From an uncultured Christensenellaceae bacterium (lineage in GTDB: Bacteria > Bacillota > Clostridia > Christensenellales > UBA3700), in contig CALWGZ010000005.1 in assembly GCA_944380285.1 (NCBI GenBank), positions 1 to 64,000 of the forward strand: a stretch of 64,000 bases of DNA, given 5' to 3'. Shown piece after piece: positions 15,624-23,691 of the stretch. Both the position numbers and the translations under genes were made by a program. Under the pieces are notes generated by a model. The model had not been told where the DNA came from. It saw only the letters and a list, made by a program, of their open reading frames with translations, and searched no databases. Each line of letters begins with the position of its first letter. Position 1 is the first letter of the stretch.

Positions 15624-16625
15624 TCACCTCAAAGTAAGTTTATCGCCGAACATCTCGTCCAGCTTGCAGAGCGCGTCTTTGTCGAAGGCGGATGTGTCAA
15701 TGCCATCGTCAAGGTCTTTCGGCTCTTCGATGTCGCCGTCAAACTCTCGCATCTCCTCTTCGGAGAGTATCTCTCCCGTCTCAAGGTCAACGCCCTGCGC
15801 AGAAGGCAGTTCGCGCACTTCGTCGTCGTTTTCCATGACGACAAGAGTATGTCCGTTGCTTAAGATTTTGCCGAAGTACATCTCTGCGGTGTGGTATGGG
15901 AAACCGACCATAGGCACTCGGCTTTCAAGTCCGCAATCTCTGCCCGTAAGGGTAAGGGGCAACTCGTTTGCAAGCACTTCTGCGTTCTTGCCGAACACTT
16001 CATAGAAGTCGCCCAAGCGCATGGCAATAACGGCTTGCGGATACCTGTCTTGCACCTCCAGATACTTCCGATACACGGGAGAAGTCGTGGGCTTTTGCTG
16101 TTTCGCCTTTTCTTCCTCGGCGATCTCCGCCATGATCTCCTGTATCTCTTCATCGGACGGCATAGTATCTTCGTCGTCTTCGGGCTTTTCCTCTTCGGGC
16201 TTACCTTCGAGGTCTTCGCCCATAAGGTCGAACATGGACATCTGCGGCTTGGGCTGCGGTTTGGGTTGCGCTTTTGCCGTCGGCGCCTTTACTGCCGGTT
16301 TGGACTGCGTCTTGTATTCAGAGCCGTCCTCGTTAAAGAGCGTGCCTTCGATGCTGTCCTCCTCAAAATAGTGGACAGCCCAGCCGAACACGACAGCGTC
16401 TTCGACCATAGCGTATCTCGCGCCTTTCTCGGCTTGTTTTCTTGCTTCTTCGGTCGCAAAGGACATAAAGCCGTCCATCGTTTTGCGGTTTAGCAAGATC
16501 TTGCCGTCTTTCTTGATGAGAACGCCGTTTTTGATTTTCCCTGCAAGGATATCCGAAGCGTTTTCTTCGAGGTAGGCTTTGATACGCTGTTGTTCTTTGG
16601 TTTTCGCTTCTAAATTCAGTTTCAT
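15624..16625 (-). CDS. PcfK-like protein fused to a MutS domain I
   Basis: A 333-aa protein. Residues 1-95 (KIKNGVLIKKDGKILLNRKT, DAVVFGWAVHYFEEDSIEG) resemble PcfK-like/AcrIIA9-type proteins. A Pro/Lys linker and an acidic stretch follow (about 105-165). Residues about 185-280 match the mismatch-recognition domain I of MutS: RLGDFYEVFGKNAEVL, RVPMVGFPYHTAEMYFGKIL, GHTLVVMEND. The Phe-Tyr-Glu of the mismatch-binding motif is kept. No MutS ATPase domain is present. It precedes the PcfJ-like gene, the usual PcfK-PcfJ arrangement. A role in ssDNA handling during transfer is speculative. Confidence 0.7.
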   Translation of the reverse strand: MKLNLEAKTKEQQRIKAYLEENASDILAGKIKNGVLIKKDGKILLNRKTMDGFMSFATEEARKQAEKGARYAMVEDAVVFGWAVHYFEEDSIEGTLFNEDGSEYKTQSKPAVKAPTAKAQPKPQPKPQMSMFDLMGEDLEGKPEEEKPEDDEDTMPSDEEIQEIMAEIAEEEKAKQQKPTTSPVYRKYLEVQDRYPQAVIAMRLGDFYEVFGKNAEVLANELPLTLTGRDCGLESRVPMVGFPYHTAEMYFGKILSNGHTLVVMENDDEVRELPSAQGVDLETGEILSEEEMREFDGDIEEPKDLDDGIDTSAFDKDALCKLDEMFGDKLTLR

Positions 16626-16636
16626 CGCAAGCCTCC

Positions 16637-17011
16637 TTAAAACGGCATATCGTTCAACAGCCTTGCGGCTTTATACGGCAGATTTTCAAGCGTCGTATAG
16701 TGATTGAAACCGCCTCGGTAGTCCTGTTCGTCTTTTGCCGTGCGGATGAGGATATGGCTGTACCATTCGTTCGTGAAGTACCTTACATCCGAAATGGATA
16801 TGTACACGCATTTGTTTTCCGCGCTCTTGATAAAGGCGGAGAAGCAGTAGTGGTTTCTTCCGACATTGACGAGCTGCCAATGATTTTCGCGGCATACAGC
16901 TTTCAGATAGTTGATGTACTTTGTCTGGAAGGACTTATAGTCATCGCCGGTGTAACTTCCGGAAGAGAATTCATATCCGAGATACTTTTTGAGTTCTGCG
17001 ATTTTAGCCAT
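16637..17011 (-). CDS. Hypothetical element protein, 124 aa
   Basis: Start chosen at ATG 17011, behind AGGAGGTCTACCAAA; codons further upstream have no ribosome site and overlap the next gene. The protein starts MAKIAELKKYLGYEFSSGS and contains NHYCFSAFIKSAENKCVYIS. It is a compact alpha/beta protein without membrane segments. It belongs to the run of small minus-strand genes that precede pcfK/pcfJ-type genes. Function not recognised. Confidence 0.65.
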   Translation of the reverse strand: MAKIAELKKYLGYEFSSGSYTGDDYKSFQTKYINYLKAVCRENHWQLVNVGRNHYCFSAFIKSAENKCVYISISDVRYFTNEWYSHILIRTAKDEQDYRGGFNHYTTLENLPYKAARLLNDMPF

Positions 17012-17025
17012 TTTGGTAGACCTCC

Positions 17026-17205
17026 TTAATAAAGTTTGATGATGCGGATGTGTTTGCGCTGCAATCCGTATTCGCGGCGGAATTGCTGTATTGCTTCCCG
17101 AAGGGAGTAGAATACATAGGCGTGGTCGGTATAACCGCCGTTCCCGTCGCTGTAAGACAGGAAGAGCGTTCCCGTCGAGTTGTAGTGATAGAAGATGATT
17201 TTCAT
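17026..17205 (-). CDS. Small hypothetical protein, 59 aa
   Basis: ATG at 17205 follows AAGGAGGCTTACGCA, and TAA lies at 17026-17028. The product begins MKIIFYHYNSTGTLFLSY and ends QRKHIRIIKLY. It has beta-strand-rich character with a basic C-terminal helix (SLREAIQQFRREYGLQRKH). Spacing, ribosome site and position within the operon support it as a real gene. Function unknown. Confidence 0.65.
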   Translation of the reverse strand: MKIIFYHYNSTGTLFLSYSDGNGGYTDHAYVFYSLREAIQQFRREYGLQRKHIRIIKLY

Positions 17206-17220
17206 TGCGTAAGCCTCCTT

Positions 17221-17436
17221 TCAGTATTCCAGCCAAAGCACGACATCGAGCGGATCTTTGAAATCCTGCGTTCCGATGAGGTCATAGAGTTGCTTATAAC
17301 GGTCGCCGTCCATCTCATTGACAGAGCGATATAGCCGTCCGTAAAAACCTTGCGAGTTCATAAGGTCTACGACCGTTGCTGCAAAGATGCGATGATTTTT
17401 GTTGCCGTTTGCGGCAAGTTTCTGAATGTTATTCAT
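17221..17436 (-). CDS. Small hypothetical protein, 71 aa
   Basis: Begins MNNIQKLAANGNKNHRIFAA with GGGAGGACAGACA upstream, and overlaps the preceding gene by 8 nt. It is mostly helical with a C-terminus DPLDVVLWLEY. The overlap implies translational coupling within the element operon. Function unknown. Confidence 0.6.
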   Translation of the reverse strand: MNNIQKLAANGNKNHRIFAATVVDLMNSQGFYGRLYRSVNEMDGDRYKQLYDLIGTQDFKDPLDVVLWLEY

Positions 17437-17620
17437 TGTCTGTCCTCCCGTAAATGTCGTCTGCGTAATAGGTGCAGTTGAAGGGATTAAAAATCGCGGA
17501 GCATTTCACTCCGCGATAATCCACTAAATAGCTGTTGTTTCCGAGTTCTTTCAAGATTGTTATCTCGTCCATTTTTCCGTTAAGGGAGTGGATGTGAGCT
17601 TGTGTTTTGAACGGTTTCAT
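17429..17620 (-). CDS. Small hypothetical protein, 63 aa
   Basis: Start chosen at ATG 17620 (MKPFKTQAHIHSLNGKMDE), preceded by GGAGGAATACAAGA; the ATGA overlap with the previous stop supports this. The product is beta-rich (NNSYLVDYRGVKCSAIFNPF) and resembles small modular element proteins. Function unknown. Confidence 0.6.
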   Translation of the reverse strand: MKPFKTQAHIHSLNGKMDEITILKELGNNSYLVDYRGVKCSAIFNPFNCTYYADDIYGRTDNE

Positions 17621-17865
17621 TTCTTGTATTCCTCCAAGTATGTTTTGTATTGTGTGCAGCTTTCGAGCAGTTGCATGACTTCGGGCATCATCTGCTCCTT
17701 TGTCTTGCCTATGCAAGAGAGAATGAGCAAGTTTGTATTCGCGCCGAAAAGCCTTCTGAAAGCGTAATCGAGGACAAGTGTTATGTCATTGTCCTCGTGT
17801 TCGCTCGTTTTGTTAATTGCAAATATCGCGGTAAGTATCGCTTTGAGTTCGTTTGTGTGTTTCAT
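17617..17865 (-). CDS. Small hypothetical protein, 82 aa
   Basis: Start taken at ATG 17865 (MKHTNELKAILTAIFAI) behind GAGGTGACT; an in-frame GTG two codons earlier would overlap the ribosome site. The protein is helical (ITLVLDYAFRRLFGANTNLL, CTQYKTYLEEYKK). Its stop overlaps the ATG of the downstream gene. Function unknown. Confidence 0.6.
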   Translation of the reverse strand: MKHTNELKAILTAIFAINKTSEHEDNDITLVLDYAFRRLFGANTNLLILSCIGKTKEQMMPEVMQLLESCTQYKTYLEEYKK

Positions 17866-17872
17866 AGTCACC

Positions 17873-18289
17873 TCACGCGATCCTTTTGATGCCGCCGCCG
17901 AAGCTCTGCACGATTATGTCGCCGAACTCGCTGCACCAGTCGTCGTTTTTATTCCATACATAGGCATAAGCGCAGTGCCTGTTTCCGTCATCGTTCATCA
18001 AGTCGTCCCATTCTTCGGGATAGTCCGATACGATGAGGAAGGAGTAGCATTCGCCGAACGGAGTAAATTCGTGCGTTACGGCATAGACAAGGCATCCGTA
18101 TTCCTTTTCGATAGCCTTCATCTTGTCATAGACTTCGGGTTCTTGGTCGATCCAGAAGCCGCCGAAGCCTTCAAAGAAGCAAACTTTGTCGCTTTCGCGG
18201 AAGCCCTTGATATATGGCTTATAGATGTCCAGCCGTTTCATCAGCTCGATAGCCTTTTCTTTTTTGGCAATGTTCAATTGTGTGTTCAT
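17873..18289 (-). CDS. Conserved mobile-element protein, 138 aa
   Basis: Starts MNTQLNIAKKEKAIELMKRL after an AGGAGGAATAAACC site. Contains KVCFFEGFGGFWIDQEPEVY and YAVTHEFTPFGECYSFLIVS, an aromatic alpha/beta pattern seen in uncharacterised proteins of Clostridia ICEs. No catalytic motif is visible. It lies in the middle of the minus-strand operon. Confidence 0.65.
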   Translation of the reverse strand: MNTQLNIAKKEKAIELMKRLDIYKPYIKGFRESDKVCFFEGFGGFWIDQEPEVYDKMKAIEKEYGCLVYAVTHEFTPFGECYSFLIVSDYPEEWDDLMNDDGNRHCAYAYVWNKNDDWCSEFGDIIVQSFGGGIKRIA

Positions 18290-18292
18290 GGT

Positions 18293-18475
18293 TTATTCCT
18301 CCTGTAAGTTGATTCTGCGCTTTGAGATCTTGAGCGCAGCGTGAGTGTTTTCTCTGTATTCTCTTGCCCGGATACGTATCTCTTTGAGGGACTCTTCTGT
18401 TTCCACGATGTCCCAGCCGTATCCGTAATTTGCAAGGAGCAGATATTCGTCTTTTGTCTTGCGCATGTAACTCAT
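18293..18475 (-). CDS. Small hypothetical protein, 60 aa
   Basis: ATG at 18475 lies 8 nt after GGAGGCAGTCAT and overlaps the previous stop. The product (MSYMRKTKDEYLLLANYGYG at its start) ends with a basic helix rich in Arg. Short, with no recognised domain. Confidence 0.55.
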   Translation of the reverse strand: MSYMRKTKDEYLLLANYGYGWDIVETEESLKEIRIRAREYRENTHAALKISKRRINLQEE

Positions 18476-18888
18476 ATGACTGCCTCCAACGCTTCGAAGT
18501 TGTATGCTATTTTGCGGAGCGTTTCTTCAAAGCCGAACCAAGCCAACAGATTTTGATTGCAAATATCCTGCGCGAGGGGGTCTTCTTTGTCCCACTTATC
18601 GCCAAAGAGGTCCGAGGGAGCGTAAAGTCCCGTTTCGTTCATGATTTCGTAGAGCAGATCGTTGATCTCCTGCCGATATTGCTTGTAAAATGCGACGGTG
18701 TCCGAATAATAGATAAGTTCACCGACAATTCCCGATTGGCAGCCGTAATGAAGGACATCCGTGAAGATGCCCTTTTTGTCGTTGTAGTCGCTCCAACGGT
18801 CTATGACATAGTCGCAGACATGCTTTACAAGCCGACTGTCCGAATTGCGTTTGAGGTCTTTGATGCCCGCAAGAGTGAGTTTCATCAT
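18472..18888 (-). CDS. Conserved mobile-element protein, 138 aa
   Basis: Preceded by GGAGGTGGC and overlapping the gene before it. Sequence MMKLTLAGIKDLKRNSDSRL, then VCDYVIDRWSDYNDKKGIF and VAFYKQYRQEINDLLYEIMN. It is an all-helical small protein of a type I associate with Firmicutes ICE regulatory runs. No enzymatic motif is visible. Function unknown. Confidence 0.65.
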   Translation of the reverse strand: MMKLTLAGIKDLKRNSDSRLVKHVCDYVIDRWSDYNDKKGIFTDVLHYGCQSGIVGELIYYSDTVAFYKQYRQEINDLLYEIMNETGLYAPSDLFGDKWDKEDPLAQDICNQNLLAWFGFEETLRKIAYNFEALEAVI

Positions 18889-19139
18889 GCCACCTCCGCG
18901 AAGTCGTCCAAATAGATCCTCTTAAACAGGTTGCCGTATTCAAAATACAGTCTCCCTTCCTTGTCTTTTTCGAGAGGATAGTCGCTTACGCTTATCCTGC
19001 CTCTGTCCGTTACGGCGATGTAAGCGCTCGTGCATTCGCCGTTCACGTCTACGATGTTGAAAGTGATGAAAGCATCGCCATCAAACATCTCGTATTCGGA
19101 TAACTTTCCGAACTTTCTTTGAGAAACTTTGTTTTTCAT
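18885..19139 (-). CDS. Hypothetical protein, 84 aa, first gene of minus-strand operon
   Basis: Start chosen at ATG 19139 (MKNKVSQRKFGKLSEYEM), behind CGGAGGTAAACTCT; upstream codons lack a ribosome site. The protein is acidic and beta-rich (DAFITFNIVDVNGECTSAYI). It is the promoter-proximal gene of the operon that runs to about 13731. Function unknown. Confidence 0.6.
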   Translation of the reverse strand: MKNKVSQRKFGKLSEYEMFDGDAFITFNIVDVNGECTSAYIAVTDRGRISVSDYPLEKDKEGRLYFEYGNLFKRIYLDDFAEVA

Positions 19140-19233
19140 AGAGTTTACCTCCGAAGTTTTATTTTGCCTTTTCGGCAGGGGCGATCGGAGCAAAGTGCGA
19201 GCTTTCAAATATAGAGCAGTCAAAGCATAGTGA

Positions 19234-19316
19234 CAAAGTCAACGACGCAGAGGAAATTATTGCGTAGATAGCTGCCCATTGCCTGTTTTCAGCGATAATT
19301 TCCGCAGTTGACTTTG
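19234..19316. repeat. Long bipartite inverted repeat in the divergent intergenic region
   Basis: Two pairs of arms are nested: CAAAGTCAAC (19234-19243) with GTTGACTTTG (19307-19316), and GGAAATTATTGC (19252-19263) with GCGATAATTTCC (19292-19303, one mismatch). The arms contain TTGACT-type -35 boxes for both directions: 19308-19313 on plus with TACGAT at 19330-19335, and the complementary box on minus. A symmetric regulator site over divergent promoters, or an oriT-type hairpin, are the two best readings. The rest of 19140-19421 shows nothing else I can name. Confidence 0.5.
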
Positions 19317-19421
19317 GCGAGAACTGTGCTACGATAACACCACGAAAAGGGAAAACAAGAGGAATTTCACATCGTTAACACCGTAATTTGTAAAAATTTT
19401 TCAAATCATGGCTATAAGCTC

Positions 19422-19450
19422 TTGATTTTTTGCATATAATATACTATACT
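19422..19450 (+). promoter_or_regulatory. Promoter of the RloA/RloB pair
   Basis: TTGATT (19422-19427) and TATACT (19445-19450) with 17-bp spacing, 31 bp before the preferred start codon. The flanking DNA is AT-rich. Confidence 0.5.
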
Positions 19451-19481
19451 TATGGTGAAAAGCAAGGAGGCTAAGAATAGT

Positions 19482-20780
19482 ATGTTGGTTGGTTTCAGAT
19501 TTAAGAATACTAGGTCTTTTTATAGAGAGAATCGCCTGAGCATGGAGGCCACAAGCGATAAAGAACTTGCGGAAATCAACACCTTCTCCGCATCTACGAA
19601 AATTATGCCAAAAGACGAAAATGAATTCCTTAAATCTGCCGTCATCTTTGGCAGTAATGCTTCAGGCAAATCGAATGTGATCAAGATAATATCATATATG
19701 AGGAATTGTCTGTTGGAATCTGCTTCTCAAAGACCTATTATTGCAGGTAATGAGTATTTCGCATTTTATAAAGAAGCATGTGATGAAGAAAGCTTATATG
19801 AAGTTGAAATAATTTACAATGCAACTTATTATAAGTATGGTTTCACACTGCTCCATGGCAGAGTTGAATCTGAATGGCTCGAAAGACGCAAGGAACGTTT
19901 GACAAAAGTATTTACTCGCAAAAAAGACAGTATCGAGATCACCGGGCTTTCAAAGGATGCCGCCAAGTTGTTGAACTTGAATCCTAACACGCTGTTCTTA
20001 TCTATCGGCATGAATTTCAAACTTGATATAGCGCCATATATGAATGATGTTATGGCGTGGTTCCTCAATTTGCTTATTGTGTTCGAAAACAACGCCAATA
20101 GTTTTGATATATACAATTTGGAGGGAGGCAAATACAGGAAGCAAGCGATTAATATTTTGAAAAAAGCAGATATAGGAATACAAGATATAAAGGTTATCAA
20201 GGATAAGGTAGCAAGCATATCAAATCTAAATGATGTGTTGCGATTTAATACGCAATTGCAAACAAACCCCGCTCATTTCGGTCAGTTGAAACAAGAGAAT
20301 GCCGACTTGTTTAACATCGATTTGGAAACATCATTTAACGAGTATGATAAGAATAATAATATTGTCGGCACAAAGAGTGTCAGAATCTTCAAAAACAGAG
20401 GTTTTCATTCAGAAGGCACTGAAAGGTTGCTTTATTATTTAGGATGGATACTCGCAGCTCTTGATCAAGGACGCGTGATATTCATAGATGAAGTAGATGC
20501 GAAGCTGCATTTTCTTGTGGCGGATTATATCATTAAGTTGTTCAACTCTATCGATAATAATCCGAAAAATGCTCAGCTTATCTGCACTGCTCACAATATT
20601 ATGTTGATGGATGAAGATTTGCGCCGCGATCAAATCTATTTTACTAGCAAAGATAAGGTAGGGGTCAGCACTCTTACTTCCTTGTCCGATTTTACGAATG
20701 TTAGAAAAAATGATTTGTTTAGCAAAAAATACTTGGCAGGGTTTTATACCTCTCTTCCGGACATGAAGTATTCCGACTAA
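19482..20780 (+). CDS. RloA/AbiLi-like AAA ATPase
   Basis: Start chosen at ATG 19482 (MLVGFRFKNTRSFYRENRLS) behind AAGGAGG; a start at 19452 would place that site inside the gene. The 432-aa protein is an AAA_15/AAA_21 (SMC-like, OLD-related) ATPase: Walker A GSNASGKSN at 57-65, Walker B GRVIFIDEVDAKLH near 335-348, and a switch His in CTAHNIM. It is followed 17 nt later by an RloB-type gene. RloA-RloB pairs correspond to the AbiL abortive-infection system of Lactococcus. Base composition is more AT-rich than the neighbours, suggesting separate acquisition. Confidence 0.8.
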   Translation: MLVGFRFKNTRSFYRENRLSMEATSDKELAEINTFSASTKIMPKDENEFLKSAVIFGSNASGKSNVIKIISYMRNCLLESASQRPIIAGNEYFAFYKEACDEESLYEVEIIYNATYYKYGFTLLHGRVESEWLERRKERLTKVFTRKKDSIEITGLSKDAAKLLNLNPNTLFLSIGMNFKLDIAPYMNDVMAWFLNLLIVFENNANSFDIYNLEGGKYRKQAINILKKADIGIQDIKVIKDKVASISNLNDVLRFNTQLQTNPAHFGQLKQENADLFNIDLETSFNEYDKNNNIVGTKSVRIFKNRGFHSEGTERLLYYLGWILAALDQGRVIFIDEVDAKLHFLVADYIIKLFNSIDNNPKNAQLICTAHNIMLMDEDLRRDQIYFTSKDKVGVSTLTSLSDFTNVRKNDLFSKKYLAGFYTSLPDMKYSD

Positions 20781-20797
20781 GAACAGGAGAGATAATT

Positions 20798-21421
20798 ATG
20801 GCTAGAAGGAAAAGCGGTCAGCGCAAAGTCTGCAACGATTTTTATATCATAACGAATGGAGAAAAAACAGAAAAATTTTATTTTGACTTGTTGCGGAAGG
20901 CTAAGCATAGCCTTTACTCTGTTCATGTTATATTTGAAAATGCAGATCCGTACAAACTTGTTGAATACGCAAAAAACTTCTGCAAAACTGCAAATCAGGT
21001 ATGGTGTGTATTTGATATAGATTATAATTACCAAGAAGGTCGTCTAATTCCTGCCCTTAAGTTTGCAAAGGAAAATGATATTAAAATCGCTTATTCAAAT
21101 AAGGCATTTGAAGTATGGTTGATATCTCATTTTAAAGAATTTGATTCTGCGTCATCGATTGATAAATATGCAGGAATTCTTACGGGGTTGCTCAAAAAGA
21201 ATGGATACTCCGGCACATATGATAAGGCGAATGCGTCGCTGGTAAAAGATTACTTTATTCCGCACTATAAGGATGCTGTAGCAAATGCTAAAGTTGTTTA
21301 TCAGCGTTATGTTAAAAAGCATCATGAAGAATTCGGTTTGGATTCAGCAATGCCGATATGGGAATGGGATGCCAGCACAACGGTCTTCAAGTTAGTCGAA
21401 GCACTTAAATTATCTACATAA
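20798..21421 (+). CDS. RloB-family (AbiLii-like) protein
   Basis: A 207-aa protein behind GGAGAGATAATT. The N-terminal segment FYIITNGEKTEKFYFDLL and the acidic motif VWCVFDIDYNY (about residues 68-78) match the RloB pattern of a TOPRIM-like fold, with the first Glu and the Asp-x-Asp as likely metal ligands. KAFEVWLISHF is another RloB signature. In AbiL/RloAB pairs this protein is thought to be the nuclease-like effector activated through the ATPase partner. The mechanism here is inferred. Confidence 0.75.
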   Translation: MARRKSGQRKVCNDFYIITNGEKTEKFYFDLLRKAKHSLYSVHVIFENADPYKLVEYAKNFCKTANQVWCVFDIDYNYQEGRLIPALKFAKENDIKIAYSNKAFEVWLISHFKEFDSASSIDKYAGILTGLLKKNGYSGTYDKANASLVKDYFIPHYKDAVANAKVVYQRYVKKHHEEFGLDSAMPIWEWDASTTVFKLVEALKLST

Positions 21422-21703
21422 CCTCGCGGTAGGCGCCTTATATCTTGCATTCAACTTGAGCAACATCAGCAATGGCTGAATTGCTTTTTACCATAATAAT
21501 AATTAATACTCATTGATAATACTTGAAACTAATGCTTTACCATAGCGTAAGATATAAGAACAGGGACATAGATTATATCAATATAGAAGACTATCTTTGA
21601 GAGCTGCTAGATTAAGCAGCCGAGCAAAACCGTGCGAAGGCTTAATATATCTAAATTAAGCCATCACCGAAAAGACGACGGCTTAACTCGAAATTGTCAT
21701 AAG

Positions 21704-23098
21704 TCATAATTTCTCTATAAGGCGGACATTCCCTTCTTGCGCTTTTTCCGTCAAGCCCTGCGTAAAGCCCGACGTGCCGAAGATCAAATATTGCACGCGC
21801 TTTGCATTTGTGAGTTTGAGCATAATGTCGGCTTTTTCTTGCAGAGCGTGCAGGACGGACAATCCTTTAGGTGAAGAGGTATATTTGCATTCTCCGAGCA
21901 CGAGATCTTCGCCCGTGCTGTCTAAGGCGACGATATCGATCTTGCCCGCTTTCGCGCCCCAATATCTGCCCACTTTATCAAAGTGAAAGTTCCAAAAATT
22001 CGCTGCCGAAAGCTTCCACATCTTTTCGCGGCAGACGTCTTCAAAGACAAAAGAGGCGTAATTTTGCACAAAGCCTTTCTTGATCTGAGACAGCACGAAC
22101 TTGGTCTCCCCCTTTTCGAGATATGCGCGATAAGGATAAACGAACTTGAACCAAAAGGCGATGAAGTTGTCTGTGAGGCGGTAAAGTCCGCTCTTGCTCT
22201 TTTCGGGAGCGGTTTCTGTCACCGGAACTTCGCGTTCGATAAGGTCGAGATCCGTCAGTACTTTCAAATATTTGGTAAGCCCCGTCTGTTTCAAGCCCAA
22301 ATTCGCGGCGATGTCGGCAAGTTTGCGGTTACCCGTCGCGATTGCCTTGATGAGCGAAAAATAGCTGCCGATTTCGCTGACTTCTTTCTGCAAGAGAAAG
22401 TAGGGTTCCTCATAGAGAAAACTCTGCGAATTGAGTACGTTCTGCTCGATCGCTTCGTAAATGTCAGTATAGCCGCAGAAAGTTTCTATATACTTTGGAA
22501 CGCCGCCTGTTACCGCATAGAACGGGAGCAGATCGTTGTTGGTGCGTCCTTCAAAAAATTCGTGATAATGGCTGAACGGGATCTGCTTGAGTTTGATCTG
22601 TCCCGTCCGCCTGCCATAGAGGGGAGAACTGTAATCAAGCGTTTGCGATCTCATCAGAGACACGAGAGAGCCGCATAATATCAGCATAACATTCGCATCT
22701 TTTAGCACGGTATCCCAAACCTTCTGCATAATGGACGGGAAAGCCGAATTAGACTGTCCGATATACTGAAACTCGTCCAAAACGATCACTTTCTTTGTTT
22801 CGGTCTTGTAGTCGATCAGTGTTTTGAAAACAGTGAGCCAGTCCACGGCAGCAGACTTCAAAAGTTCGTTGCCCGTAAACTCTGCGACCTGAACTTTGAA
22901 GTAGTTCAGGTTTTGCATTTCCGATTCTTCGGTCGCAAGAAAGTAGAGCGAATTTGAATGTCTTTTCAAAAACTCCGTGATCAGTGCTGTCTTGCCTACG
23001 CGCCGTCTCCCATACACAATAACAAGGGATGATTGATCTGTGGCATATTGTTTTTCCAAAGCCTCCAGCTCTTTTGAGCGGTTAACGAATTTTTGCAT
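21704..23098 (-). CDS. AAA ATPase with DUF234-type C-terminus
   Basis: A 464-aa protein, MQKFVNRSKELEALEKQYAT onward. Walker A YGRRRVGKTALI is at 29-40 and Walker B KVIVLDEFQYI near 102-112. A winged-helix region (LADIAANLGLKQTGLTKYLK) is followed by a C-terminal PD-(D/E)xK-like DUF234 domain in which KIDIVALD and VLGECKYT supply the D..ExK residues. This is the archaeal-type ATPase family found in many bacteria, often linked to mobile DNA; its role is poorly known. It has its own weak ribosome site (GGAGGTGCGCC) and is transcribed toward the RloAB pair. The 282-bp gap 21422-21703 holds no gene I can support. Confidence 0.8.
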   Translation of the reverse strand: MQKFVNRSKELEALEKQYATDQSSLVIVYGRRRVGKTALITEFLKRHSNSLYFLATEESEMQNLNYFKVQVAEFTGNELLKSAAVDWLTVFKTLIDYKTETKKVIVLDEFQYIGQSNSAFPSIMQKVWDTVLKDANVMLILCGSLVSLMRSQTLDYSSPLYGRRTGQIKLKQIPFSHYHEFFEGRTNNDLLPFYAVTGGVPKYIETFCGYTDIYEAIEQNVLNSQSFLYEEPYFLLQKEVSEIGSYFSLIKAIATGNRKLADIAANLGLKQTGLTKYLKVLTDLDLIEREVPVTETAPEKSKSGLYRLTDNFIAFWFKFVYPYRAYLEKGETKFVLSQIKKGFVQNYASFVFEDVCREKMWKLSAANFWNFHFDKVGRYWGAKAGKIDIVALDSTGEDLVLGECKYTSSPKGLSVLHALQEKADIMLKLTNAKRVQYLIFGTSGFTQGLTEKAQEGNVRLIEKL

Positions 23099-23341
23099 GG
23101 CGCACCTCCGAAATGTCTATATCTATATTATACTCAAAATTATAATAATTGCAAGTATAATCTTCCAGAACGATAAAATTATTTGTCGGTTCGCCAAACG
23201 TTGATATCTGAAAACGCATAAATGCGAATTGATTTATTGCGATAAATTTACCACAGTAACGTTATAAATAACCCGAAGAGAGACCGGCAATCTAATTTGT
23301 ATCGATGCTTGTTACATAGAATTATGCTTTTCGACAAAATT

Positions 23342-23649
23342 TTGAAAAGTGTGATTTTATCCATTCATTTTTATTTGAAAAGTGTATATTTTGGTGTATA
23401 TAGATACTTGAAAAGTGTTTGCTATTTGTTTGCTATTACTTTGCGGAAACCACACGAAAACAGCCTTAAAATGGCTATTTTACCTTGTATTTGCCCTTAA
23501 AAAAGACTGCCTTTTACGCTCTAAAACGGTCTAAAACGCAAAAATAGCAAACGGTAGCAAACAAAACGGCATTTTTAGGTGTTTGCTATAAAAATCAGAA
23601 CAGCCCCAAATTTGAAAATTTCTACTATATATTGTGGTCAATAGCAAAC
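23342..23649. repeat. Periodic direct and inverted repeats next to the attachment site
   Basis: TTGAAAAGTGT occurs three times at exact 33-bp steps (23342, 23375, 23408). GTTTGCTAT occurs at 23417, 23428 and 23581 on plus, and its complement at 23544 and 23641, with a partial copy at about 23555. The block lies within 350 bp of the tRNA-Thr fragment. Phased short repeats beside an att core are typical of tyrosine-recombinase arm sites or excisionase sites. The surrounding 23099-23690 is otherwise non-coding. Confidence 0.55.
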
Positions 23650-23691
23650 AATTTATCGAGATATTGTGGCGTGTTTTTCCTTGGCGTATTT

